This document shows, piece after piece, positions 1-7,745 of a DNA stretch of 7,901 bases. Location of the stretch: the NCBI GenBank assembly GCA_913776675.1, contig CAJYRE010000540.1:1-7901 (forward strand). The letters run 5' to 3'. Below the pieces are notes generated by a model, which saw only the letters and a list, made by a program, of their open reading frames with translations, searched no databases and had not been told where the DNA came from. Made by a program: the position numbers and the translations under genes. Numbering within the stretch: position 1 is the first letter of the stretch; each line of letters starts with the position of its first letter. This DNA is from Rhizobiaceae bacterium. GTDB lineage: Bacteria > Pseudomonadota > Alphaproteobacteria > Rhizobiales > Rhizobiaceae.

Positions 1-488
1 GGCGTTTCCTGAACAGTGGCCAGGGCGCGGGCAAAGTGGCCGCCATTGCTCCAGTCAATCTTGCCATAGGCATTGCGATGCAAATGAATGGTTGGACGCG
101 CCAAGACAAAATTGTTGAAGACGGGACGCCCCATGGCCGCATCCCAAAGGCCAAAGGTGGCGGAAAGCTGATCAATATTGGCAAAAACGACTTTGCCGCC
201 CGACTCCGGAGCCGTCATGATGACATTGTTCAGCGTGATTTTCGGCTGGGGCCAGAATTGCAGATCAGCCCCCTTGATTTGTACCTTTTGCCCTGTCCAG
301 CGACCAATGGATTTTTCAATGGCGCGGCGCACCAGCGCAATGGAAACAATATAGGGGGCAACAATGCGGGATGTCACAAACACCGTGAGTGCAGACAGAA
401 ACACAACCATCAAAAACCGCAGGATGCGGGATTTGACGCTGCCTTTTGCGCTTTTGGGCGCTGATTTCGGTTTTTGCTTCAGTGTCAC
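1..488 (-). CDS. AsmA-like inner-membrane-anchored protein, N-terminal part (runs off the left edge)
   Basis: This is the first 162 residues of a protein read leftward; the C-terminal part lies outside the window. I place the start at a GTG (486-488) because GAAAGG lies six bases upstream and no ATG occurs in the extended frame. A basic, lysine-rich N-terminus (about residues 4-23) is followed by one hydrophobic segment at about residues 22-50 (ILRFLMVVFLSALTVFV...). The rest has the look of the AsmA N-terminal domain: a short amphipathic helix, then alternating beta-strand-like phrases such as 'QIKGADLQFWPQPKITLNNV' and 'RPVFNNFVLARPTIHLHR'. In this family the helix anchors the protein in the inner membrane and the rest lies in the periplasm, with proposed roles in outer-membrane biogenesis or lipid transport. 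It is divergent from the acetoacetyl-CoA synthetase gene, with no obvious functional link. The family call rests on pattern only. Confidence 0.78.
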   Translation of the reverse strand, partial: MTLKQKPKSAPKSAKGSVKSRILRFLMVVFLSALTVFVTSRIVAPYIVSIALVRRAIEKSIGRWTGQKVQIKGADLQFWPQPKITLNNVIMTAPESGGKVVFANIDQLSATFGLWDAAMGRPVFNNFVLARPTIHLHRNAYGKIDWSNGGHFARALATVQET

Positions 489-553
489 ATGCGGCCTTTC
501 AGAGTCTGTCCGGCAATTTCGATGACCCTCTGCCTTTTCGATATAGCAAAGCA

Positions 554-568
554 ATTTGCCTTGCAAAT
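554..568. promoter_or_regulatory. Inverted repeat ATTTGC-CTT-GCAAAT in the divergent promoter region (possible PhaR-type operator)
   Basis: Two perfect 6-bp arms (554-559 and 563-568) flank three bases, giving a TGC-N3-GCA core 73 bases upstream of the acetoacetyl-CoA synthetase start and 66 bases upstream of the AsmA-like start. The core has the same spacing as the phasin-promoter motifs at 7047-7076, but the flanks do not match the fuller consensus I recall for rhizobial PhaR (TGCRNYGCASMA). A GATAAT hexamer at 590-595 could be a -10 element for the rightward gene, but no well-spaced -35 is visible. A TGC-N3-GCA is expected about twice by chance in a window of this size. Confidence 0.3.
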
Positions 569-640
569 GCAACAGGCGTTGACGGCGCGGATAATATCGC
601 CAGAAATAGTGTCTAGCTGATTGGCAATTGGAGGAATTTT

Positions 641-2593
<1,953 letters not shown>

Positions 2594-2659
2594 GAAAGCA
2601 TGTGTTACAGCGCCTCTCACCATATATGGCGCACAAAGGTTCGCTGTCACACTTTTAAT

Positions 2660-2717
2660 CTACTGCATCATTTTCACCTTAAATCGATTCCGATTTAAGG
2701 TGAAAATGATGCAGTAG
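2660..2717. repeat. Perfect 27-bp-arm palindrome with 4-nt spacer
   Basis: The left arm 2660-2686 and right arm 2691-2717 are exact reverse complements, separated by ATTC, and would form a 27-bp hairpin on either strand. The centre reads AAATCGATTCCGATTT. No T-run follows on either strand, so it is not a standard intrinsic terminator, although it could slow polymerase or protect mRNA ends between the two convergent genes. From memory, long intergenic palindromes with an 'ATCGATTCCGAT'-like centre recur in Rhizobiales genomes, so this may be one copy of a dispersed element; only one copy is visible here. The spacer region contains GATTC, a GANTC site of the kind methylated by CcrM. Confidence 0.85.
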
Positions 2718-2781
2718 GAAAATTCAAGGCGGGGTTGTAAACCCTCTGTTAACGCGACTTTGTCATCAGAGGTATGACTGG

Positions 2782-2877
2782 ATGATCCAGGACAACCTTA
2801 CCTGTTTACAAATATGGGTTGTTTTAGGCATGGTGATTTTGCCACCTGCGCTGCATGTCTTTGCTCTGGTTTCATAA
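2782..2877 (+). CDS. Possible 31-aa single-span membrane miniprotein
   Basis: An ATG frame of 31 codons ends at TAA (2875-2877). After ten fairly polar residues (MIQDNLTCLQ) residues 11-31 are almost all hydrophobic (IWVVLGMVILPP then ALHVFALVS), long enough for one membrane span. AGAGG at 2768-2772, nine bases before the ATG, could be a ribosome-binding site. CCTCTG at 2743-2748 could pair with CAGAGG at 2767-2772 and cover it. A strong terminator lies 55 bases downstream, so a compact gene would fit the space well. I do not recognise the peptide and no promoter is convincing. A chance short frame, or a non-coding small RNA ending at the same terminator, is equally possible. Confidence 0.3.
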   Translation: MIQDNLTCLQIWVVLGMVILPPALHVFALVS

Positions 2878-2931
2878 GCAGATTGCCGCAGGTATGTCAG
2901 AGTTTTTCTCTGGTTGATCAGCACGAACTTC

Positions 2932-2958
2932 AAGAGCAGCTTCGGCTGCTCTTTTTTT
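2932..2958 (+). terminator. Rho-independent terminator with UUCG tetraloop
   Basis: The arms AAGAGCAGC (2932-2940) and GCTGCTCTT (2945-2953) form a 9-bp perfect stem closed by a canonical C(TTCG)G loop, followed by a T-run to 2958. The T-run is only on the + strand; reading leftward, the stem is preceded by A's and followed by no T's. It therefore ends a rightward transcript, either a 340-base 3' tail of the acetoacetyl-CoA synthetase mRNA or a separate short transcript starting after the palindrome at 2660-2717. Confidence 0.88.
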
Positions 2959-2992
2959 GTCTTTGCAGTTGATCAGGAAACGGTGAAACCCC

Positions 2993-5900
2993 TTATCCGG
3001 CCAGCACACGCGGCGAGGGGAAGGTGATTTCCACCAGCGTGCCCTCGTTGGGCGTGGAATGAATGGCAAATGTGGCGCGGTTGGCATCGGCCATGGCCTT
3101 GGTCAAAGGCAATCCAAGCCCGGTTCCATCGCCACGCAGCCGCGCGCCACCGGGCGATACCTGCCGGAACGGCTTCATGGCCTGATCCAGCTCCGCGCGG
3201 CTCATGCCAATGCCGGTATCGCGCACGCGCAATGTCACGCTGCCGTTGGGCTCATAGGCTGTCGATACAATGATCTGCCCGCCAGAGGGTGTGAAGCGAA
3301 TGGCATTGGACAAAATGTTGAGCACAATCTGCTTGATGGAGCGCAGATCGGCCACAACATTGGGAACGGATTGCGACAGGGCGGTGCGAATAATCACCCG
3401 CTGGGCGTTGGCTTGTGGCTGCACCAGCGACACGGTTTCAGACACGGTTTCATTCAGGCCAACCGAGATGAAATCCAGATCCATCTCCCCGGCTTCAATC
3501 TTGGAAATATCCAGCAGGTCATTGACAATATCCAGCACGTGGCGACCGGAGCGGCCAATATCGGATGAATATTCGGCATACCGGGCATGGCCAATCGGTC
3601 CGAAACGCTCATCGGCCATGATGTCGGCAAAGCCGATAATGGCGTTGAGCGGGGTTCGGATTTCATGGCTGACGCGGGCCAGAAAGTCACTCTTGTGCGC
3701 ATTGGCGGTTTCTGCAACGCGCTTGGCATTGCGCAATTCTTCTTCGGTGCGTTTCCATTGGGTAATGTCACGGATCACCGCGCAGAAGCCATTGGAGGAT
3801 GACAGTCGGCCAATGGCCATGAACAGTGGAATAAAGCCACCAGAGGACTCTCGGCCAATCACTTCCCGGCCATCATTCAGCACACTGGCCACACCATGGC
3901 TTGTCAAGCCGCTGAGGTAATCCAGAATGGCGCGCTGGCTTTCATGCGCAAACAGCGTGACAAAGGGTTTACCCCGAATGTCGCCCTCATCATAATTGAA
4001 CAGGGCGCTGGCTGCGCCGTTCATCGAGCGGATTTCGCCATCCGCGTTGATGGTGACCACCCCATCCGTTGCCGTTTCCAGAATGGATCGCAACTCTTCC
4101 ACCTCAACCCGCAGACGGGCAATATCAGCCTGTGCGGCACTCTCGAAAGCGGCTTCAGACTGTGTTTCGTCTTGCGGGTTTTCTGCGTCAGACTGCTCTT
4201 GTTCCGGCTCTTGCTGGGGAGCGGGCATCACCTGCGATTGCGGTACCAAGGCCAGAAGCAAGGCACTGGCGTCTTCCCAGCGAATGGATTGCAGCCGGGC
4301 TGAAACAGGCAATTGTCGGCCATCGGCACGCACGGCCACCAGCTTGCCCGCCGCATCGGCTTCCGGTGACAGGTCGATTTCCTGCAACAAGGCATCCAGA
4401 CCACCCTTCGCCTTAAAGGTTTCCAGATCAGCATAGCCGGTCAAGGCCAGAAATTCCGGATTGGCATGAATCAGATCATCACCGCGATGGGCCAAAAGCG
4501 CAATCGGCAGCATGTCCAGAACGTCTGGTGAGAAGGTGACATCGCGCTTGCTGACGGGCAGCATCGGCTTGGGCACGATGGGTAGCGGTACCGGCGGAAG
4601 TGGTGCTGGCGAAGTTGTCTCGACAATTTTGACAACCGGCTTTGCAGGCGTGGCAGCCGTACTCTGCCCGATCGGCTCGTTATCCGCATCCTGGCGTTTT
4701 TCTGGCTTGGGCGTCTCTGGCATTGTGTCGGATGTCACCGGTTTAACACCCAGCGCATCCAGCTTGCGGGCAATTTCACGAAACGCGGCCTGCTCACCTG
4801 GTGACAGGCTTTCACCACCCAAGCGGCGGCTTTCAAGCGAAATCACCTTGCTGGGCACGATCGGATCATCTGCAATGGGCGCATCATCGGGCACAAGCTC
4901 TGGCGAAGCTGTATCAGTCGTGTCGATTTCTGCGTTGGTTGGCATGTCAGGCTCAACCGTCTCGGGCGTATCAATGCCGTCGATGTCCTGCTGTTCCGTC
5001 TCAGGCAGAGATGGCATCAGGCTCAGGCCAACCTTGTCTTCATCTTCCACGACATCGGCAAGGCGCACAACGCCAAAGCCGCGGAATCCATCAAAATCGC
5101 GGGTACGGGTATAGGTGGGCAGAGCGGCCAGATCCACCGGCACTTTCAGAGATGTGCCCTGAATGGGCCAGTAAATGGTTTTGCCAGACCATGTATCACG
5201 CTTGGTCAGCAGGGTGCTGATTTGCCCCTCGGGGTCCAGATTGAACAGGGCCGCCAGATCGCTGAACGTCTGCCCTTCAATGCTGGCCGCGGCAGGACCA
5301 ACCGCACTGGCAAATTCGGGCGAAATATCGCTGAAACAGCCTTGCGCATCGATTTTCCACACAAAGCGCACGGCTCTTGAGGTGGGCTGAAAAATAAAGC
5401 CAGCGGCCTCGACAGCAATTGCATCTTGTTGCGAATCGGCTTCGGCTTCGGCTTCGGCTTCGGCTTCGGCTTCGGCTTCGGCTTCGGCTTCGGCTTCGGC
5501 TTCGGCTTCGGCTTCGGCTTCGGCTTCGGCTTCGGCTTCGACTGGCAATCCGTCTGCTTCGATGACCGCTTCCTCAGCGGTATCCTCAACGGCGGTGGTT
5601 GCCTCTGGTTCGTCCTCTTCCGCATCCGTCTGTACGGTTTCGGCAGCCAGTTCCGTTTCAGGCTTTTCCTCTGGGGCCGTTGCGATAACCGCTTCATTCG
5701 ACACCGTAGGAAAATCCTCTTCAGGGATCGGGGCCTGCTGGACGTCTGTCACAGGCGAGGGTTCATTTGCAGGTGAAGCCTCGCTGTGCATCGTCTCCAG
5801 AGCGACAGGCGCGTCCTGCTCCACATCCGGCGCAACAGTATCTGCCGAAATATCGTCCGGCTCGGGTTCCAGATCGTCAATCGTGCCCAATGCTTGAACC

Positions 5901-6727
5901 ACATCGGCAAATTCCATGGAATCCGGAGCGGGAGGCGTTTCCGGTTGATGATAAATGACAGGATCAGCAGGCGCGGTGGCTTCTGCTTCAGCAACGGTTG
6001 TCACCAGCGTTTGCCTGTCATCGAAGGGGGGCTCAGCGGCGAAACCCTCCGAGCCATCCAGCGCTCCCAGCAAGGTTTCGACGGCAAATAGCAGGAACAT
6101 CGACGGTTCATCTGCAATCTTGCCAACGGCTGCGGGCAAATATCCGCGTGCGGTGGGAATAGGCCGCTTCATCAGCCCGCCGGGATGTTGTTCTGCCATT
6201 TGCACAATGGTTTGTGCCGTGCGTGGCGTGATGCCGAGGCGACCAAAATTGCCAGAGCCGCGAATGATCTGCCCCTTGCCATCCAGCAGCGCCATGTGGG
6301 TATCGGGATCATCAAAGCCGTGCAGCATGGCTTCGGCCCGGTCCTTGTCGCTGGCATGGAAAACCGGCATGGAAAACAGAATAACCGGCTCCCCCGCGCG
6401 AACTTCCAGCCGTTCCAAATGCGCTTCCATCGGCACGAGGCGAAAACCGGATCCAGCCCGCACCACCAGCTTGCGCTTTTCGCCTGTGGTTTGCAATTGC
6501 CGCGCCATGGATGCAATCTGCCGGAAGGTCACATCCTGCTTAGGCGGACCATCCTCCAGCAGGTCATAAATCGATGCCATGCCAAAAAAGCCTGCCCCGG
6601 CACCATTGGCCCACAGCACATGGGTGAGATCAAGGGAAAAAAGCGCCAGCGCTTCACCGCGCGCAAACCTGTCGCGCACTGCCGCATGCACCGCAATATC
6701 AATGAAAGGGTACTGAATAGCCAGCAT
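2993..6727 (-). CDS. pdhS: PdhS-family cell-cycle sensor histidine kinase with multiple PAS-like domains
   Basis: A 1244-aa kinase with no membrane segment, so cytosolic. The start 'YPFIDIAVHAAVRDRFARGEA...' closely resembles what I recall of Brucella PdhS (about 1035 aa), a PleC/DivJ relative acting on DivK upstream of CckA-CtrA. In order it shows: the N-terminal sensor region (about 1-240); an acidic Glu/Asp/Ala-rich region (about 250-440) with a pure Glu-Ala tract at about 397-431; a PAS-like fold (about 444-560); a short helix 'SLSPGEQAAFREIARKLDAL' (about 638-660); a proline-rich linker; a PAS (about 727-845); a coiled coil; and a PAS (about 877-995). The H-box (SHEIRTPLNA) carries phospho-acceptor H1021. 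The ATPase domain has N1141, DTGIGM from D1170 and GDGTGLGL from G1199. All are intact; there is no receiver domain. I chose the ATG at 6725-6727 with AGGG five bases upstream; a GTG two codons earlier (6731-6733) is the alternative. It is larger than the Brucella protein, largely through the acidic region. Confidence 0.92.
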   Translation of the reverse strand: MLAIQYPFIDIAVHAAVRDRFARGEALALFSLDLTHVLWANGAGAGFFGMASIYDLLEDGPPKQDVTFRQIASMARQLQTTGEKRKLVVRAGSGFRLVPMEAHLERLEVRAGEPVILFSMPVFHASDKDRAEAMLHGFDDPDTHMALLDGKGQIIRGSGNFGRLGITPRTAQTIVQMAEQHPGGLMKRPIPTARGYLPAAVGKIADEPSMFLLFAVETLLGALDGSEGFAAEPPFDDRQTLVTTVAEAEATAPADPVIYHQPETPPAPDSMEFADVVQALGTIDDLEPEPDDISADTVAPDVEQDAPVALETMHSEASPANEPSPVTDVQQAPIPEEDFPTVSNEAVIATAPEEKPETELAAETVQTDAEEDEPEATTAVEDTAEEAVIEADGLPVEAEAEAEAEAEAEAEAEAEAEAEAEAEAEAEAEADSQQDAIAVEAAGFIFQPTSRAVRFVWKIDAQGCFSDISPEFASAVGPAAASIEGQTFSDLAALFNLDPEGQISTLLTKRDTWSGKTIYWPIQGTSLKVPVDLAALPTYTRTRDFDGFRGFGVVRLADVVEDEDKVGLSLMPSLPETEQQDIDGIDTPETVEPDMPTNAEIDTTDTASPELVPDDAPIADDPIVPSKVISLESRRLGGESLSPGEQAAFREIARKLDALGVKPVTSDTMPETPKPEKRQDADNEPIGQSTAATPAKPVVKIVETTSPAPLPPVPLPIVPKPMLPVSKRDVTFSPDVLDMLPIALLAHRGDDLIHANPEFLALTGYADLETFKAKGGLDALLQEIDLSPEADAAGKLVAVRADGRQLPVSARLQSIRWEDASALLLALVPQSQVMPAPQQEPEQEQSDAENPQDETQSEAAFESAAQADIARLRVEVEELRSILETATDGVVTINADGEIRSMNGAASALFNYDEGDIRGKPFVTLFAHESQRAILDYLSGLTSHGVASVLNDGREVIGRESSGGFIPLFMAIGRLSSSNGFCAVIRDITQWKRTEEELRNAKRVAETANAHKSDFLARVSHEIRTPLNAIIGFADIMADERFGPIGHARYAEYSSDIGRSGRHVLDIVNDLLDISKIEAGEMDLDFISVGLNETVSETVSLVQPQANAQRVIIRTALSQSVPNVVADLRSIKQIVLNILSNAIRFTPSGGQIIVSTAYEPNGSVTLRVRDTGIGMSRAELDQAMKPFRQVSPGGARLRGDGTGLGLPLTKAMADANRATFAIHSTPNEGTLVEITFPSPRVLAG
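5436..5540. repeat. Hexanucleotide tandem repeat (TTCGGC)n, about 17.5 copies, inside pdhS
   Basis: A run of 105 bases with exact 6-bp period and no interruption. On the coding (-) strand it reads GCCGAA repeats and encodes an uninterrupted Glu-Ala alternation of about 35 residues within the acidic linker of the kinase. The unit is two codons, so gain or loss of copies would change linker length without a frameshift. The other reading frames of the same tract give Gly-Phe and Lys-Pro alternations, which are shadows. Confidence 0.97.
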
Positions 6728-6757
6728 GATCACCCTGTTGCGCTTCTCGTGCCCACC

Positions 6758-6776
6758 ATCGTTTTATCAAAACGAT
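6758..6776. promoter_or_regulatory. Palindrome ATCGTTTT-ATC-AAAACGAT upstream of pdhS
   Basis: Two perfect 8-bp arms flank three bases, ending 31 bases before the pdhS ATG. No T-run makes it a terminator. Its place in the promoter or leader of the kinase gene fits an operator for a dimeric regulator or a leader hairpin. I cannot name a factor, and no clear -35/-10 pair is seen around it on the - strand. Confidence 0.4.
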
Positions 6777-6956
6777 ATGCAAGCACAATCTGGTTGTTTC
6801 CCCCGACAAACCCTTACGTAAATCTCAAAATACGCGCTTTCGCGCCTTTCGACTCACACTCAAATTCGCACGTGCTGCGCAGTTTTCAGTTTTTGCGCCC
6901 ACGCTTTCAGAGCCGTTGACCATCTGAAGCGACGCATAAACCGATACTGCATCAAA

Positions 6957-6971
6957 TTAACAGATTTTTAA
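6957..6971. promoter_or_regulatory. CtrA-type box TTAA-N7-TTAA
   Basis: TTAA at 6957-6960 and TTAA at 6968-6971 are separated by exactly seven bases, the full binding consensus known for the alphaproteobacterial cell-cycle regulator CtrA. It is symmetric and so reads the same on both strands. It lies 229 bases upstream of the pdhS start and about 93 bases upstream of the proposed phasin -35. With even base use an exact match is expected about 0.12 times in a window this size, somewhat more in AT-rich DNA. The link to pdhS is attractive because PdhS acts on DivK, which controls CtrA. Confidence 0.55.
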
Positions 6972-7041
6972 TAAACATGCACCCTGATTTGGTCCAGCCG
7001 GTGCCGGTTTAATCGGCAAACAAGGTTAATGATTTATTTTT

Positions 7042-7078
7042 TATTGTGCATTGCAGCATATTGTTGCAATGCACAATA
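7042..7078. promoter_or_regulatory. Phasin operator: 14-bp inverted repeat holding two PhaR-like motifs
   Basis: Arms TATTGTGCATTGCA (7042-7055) and TGCAATGCACAATA (7065-7078) are perfect inverted copies around nine bases. Within the region, TGCATTGCAGCA (7047-7058) and TGCAATGCACAA (7065-7076) each match the TGCRNYGCASMA motif that I recall for Bradyrhizobium PhaR, the repressor of phasin and PHB genes. The second copy overlaps the likely -35 element, so bound repressor would block the polymerase. The known biology is that PhaR leaves such sites to bind PHB granules, releasing phasin expression when polymer accumulates. The match is by eye, from memory of the motif. Confidence 0.68.
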
Positions 7079-7091
7079 TGCTGTGCTATAT
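7064..7091 (+). promoter_or_regulatory. Probable sigma-70-type promoter of the phasin gene
   Basis: TTGCAA at 7064-7069 as -35 and CTATAT at 7086-7091 as -10 are separated by 16 bases. This would start transcription near 7097-7099 and give a leader of about 50 bases before the phasin ATG. The -35 falls inside the second PhaR-like motif, which supports the pairing of promoter and operator. The hexamers are only moderate matches. Confidence 0.5.
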
Positions 7092-7149
7092 CACCATCAT
7101 CGAAAAAAGCAGGGCCGCATTGACAGGCCCCTCTCAAGGAGTAGACGTG

Positions 7150-7599
7150 ATGGCTAGCAATAAGACCGCTGATGTTTTTTCCATTCCATCCTTTGATCCG
7201 GCAAAGGTGACCGACAGCTTCCGCGAATTCGCAGAAAAGGGTGCTGTGCAGTCCAAAGAAGCCTATGCCAAGCTGAAAACAGCCGCTGAAGATGCGTCCA
7301 AGACGGTTGAAGCCACGTTGCACAGCGCCCAGAGCGGCGGCGTTGAACTGGGCCTGAAGGCGATTGACGCGCTGCGCACCAATGCCGAGCTTTCCCTGAC
7401 CCATATGGAAGCCCTGATGGGTGTCAAGTCTGTTGCCGAACTGGTTGAACTTCAGACCGCTTTCTTCCGCAAGCAGGCCGAAGTGACCGTTGAGCAGGCC
7501 AAGGCCATGCAGGAAACCGTTAAAAAGGTCGCCGAAACCGTTGCCAAGCCTGGCAAGGAAGCCGCTGAAAAGGTGATTTCCAGCTTCAAGGTAGGCTGA
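7150..7599 (+). CDS. Phasin (PHB granule-associated protein, Phasin_2-like)
   Basis: A 149-aa protein with no signal peptide or membrane span, built of alanine-, lysine- and glutamate-rich amphipathic helices. After a short segment 'FSIPSFDPAKVTDSFREFAEKG', near-continuous helix follows. The core 'LGLKAIDALRTNAELSLTHM' and 'SVAELVELQTAFFRKQAEV' is typical of alphaproteobacterial phasins, as is the alanine/lysine-rich tail. Phasins coat intracellular PHB granules and control their size and number. The ATG at 7150-7152 is chosen because AAGGAG (7136-7141) lies eight bases upstream; the GTG one codon earlier (7147-7149) is possible. The frame is open upstream to 7051 but that part is promoter and operator DNA. 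It is a single-gene unit, with its own operator and terminator, and functionally related to the acetoacetyl-CoA synthetase at 641-2593. The symbol phaP would be usual, but paralogues are common, so I leave it blank. Confidence 0.92.
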   Translation: MASNKTADVFSIPSFDPAKVTDSFREFAEKGAVQSKEAYAKLKTAAEDASKTVEATLHSAQSGGVELGLKAIDALRTNAELSLTHMEALMGVKSVAELVELQTAFFRKQAEVTVEQAKAMQETVKKVAETVAKPGKEAAEKVISSFKVG

Positions 7600-7637
7600 T
7601 CTGCGATCAGACGGATTGAATTGCATCTGCATGGATA

Positions 7638-7670
7638 AAAAGGGGTCGATTTTGTCGGCCCCTTTTCGTT
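7638..7670 (+). terminator. Rho-independent terminator of the phasin gene
   Basis: AAAAGGGGTCGA (7638-7649) pairs with TCGGCCCCTTTT (7655-7666), a 12-bp stem with one T-G wobble and a 5-base loop (TTTTG). The T's at the base of the stem continue as CGTT. It lies 39 bases after the phasin stop. The A-run on the left arm could also give some function leftward. Confidence 0.85.
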
Positions 7671-7688
7671 GATAAGTGAAAAAAACGC

Positions 7689-7717
7689 TTGAAACTTTTC
7701 TCAGACCCTCGTATGTG
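7689..7717 (+). promoter_or_regulatory. Candidate promoter of tRNA-His
   Basis: TTGAAA (7689-7694) as -35 and TATGTG (7712-7717) as -10 are 17 bases apart, placing a start near 7723-7725, about 20 bases before the mature tRNA. The -35 is good and the -10 weak. A small hairpin GCGCT-TCG-AGCGC (7730-7742) lies in the leader just before the tRNA. Confidence 0.4.
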
Positions 7718-7745
7718 ACGGCTCAACAGCGCTTCGAGCGCATGT

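Larger units (their letters stand above)
2594..2992. other. 399-bp convergent intergenic region
   Basis: This stretch lies between the 3' ends of the acetoacetyl-CoA synthetase gene and the histidine kinase gene. It contains a perfect long palindrome (2660-2717), a possible 31-codon membrane miniprotein (2782-2877) and a strong + strand terminator (2932-2958). No typical terminator with a T-run is seen directly behind either flanking gene, on its own strand. The octamer TTGATCAG occurs twice (near 2913 and 2969), which I do not interpret. Confidence 0.8.
6728..7149. other. 422-bp divergent regulatory region between pdhS and the phasin gene
   Basis: No gene is visible here. The region is AT-richer than its neighbours and contains a short palindrome near the kinase start (6758-6776), a GACTC (GANTC, CcrM-type) site at 6851-6855, a TTAA-N7-TTAA box (6957-6971), a minor 5-bp inverted repeat TGCCG/CGGCA (7002-7018), and the phasin operator and promoter (7042-7091). 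An in-frame extension of the phasin back to 7051 exists but would run through the operator and promoter, so I treat it as non-coding. Confidence 0.8.

Noticed and set aside
36..464. 142-codon open frame on the + strand
   Set aside because: It is antisense to the AsmA-like gene, which has a membrane anchor, a start with ribosome-binding site and family-like sequence; the + frame has none of these.
2749..2754. GTTAAC-type half-site as a CtrA site near the small frame
   Set aside because: No second TTAA at seven bases; a single half-site is too common to support a call.
5436..5540. CRISPR-like array
   Set aside because: The repeat is a pure 6-bp tandem with no spacers and lies in a coding frame.
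5206..5776. Gly-Phe and Lys-Pro repeat proteins in frames overlapping the hexanucleotide tract
   Set aside because: They are alternative-frame readings of the repeat inside the kinase gene; flanking sequence in those frames shows no protein character.
7002..7018. Inverted repeat TGCCG-N7-CGGCA as terminator or operator
   Set aside because: Only five base pairs, no T-run, and no gene whose end or promoter it would clearly serve.
7051..7149. Longer phasin start at TTG 7051
   Set aside because: The added 33 codons would overlie the operator and -10 element, lack a ribosome-binding site, and do not resemble a phasin N-terminus; the ATG at 7150 has AAGGAG at good spacing.
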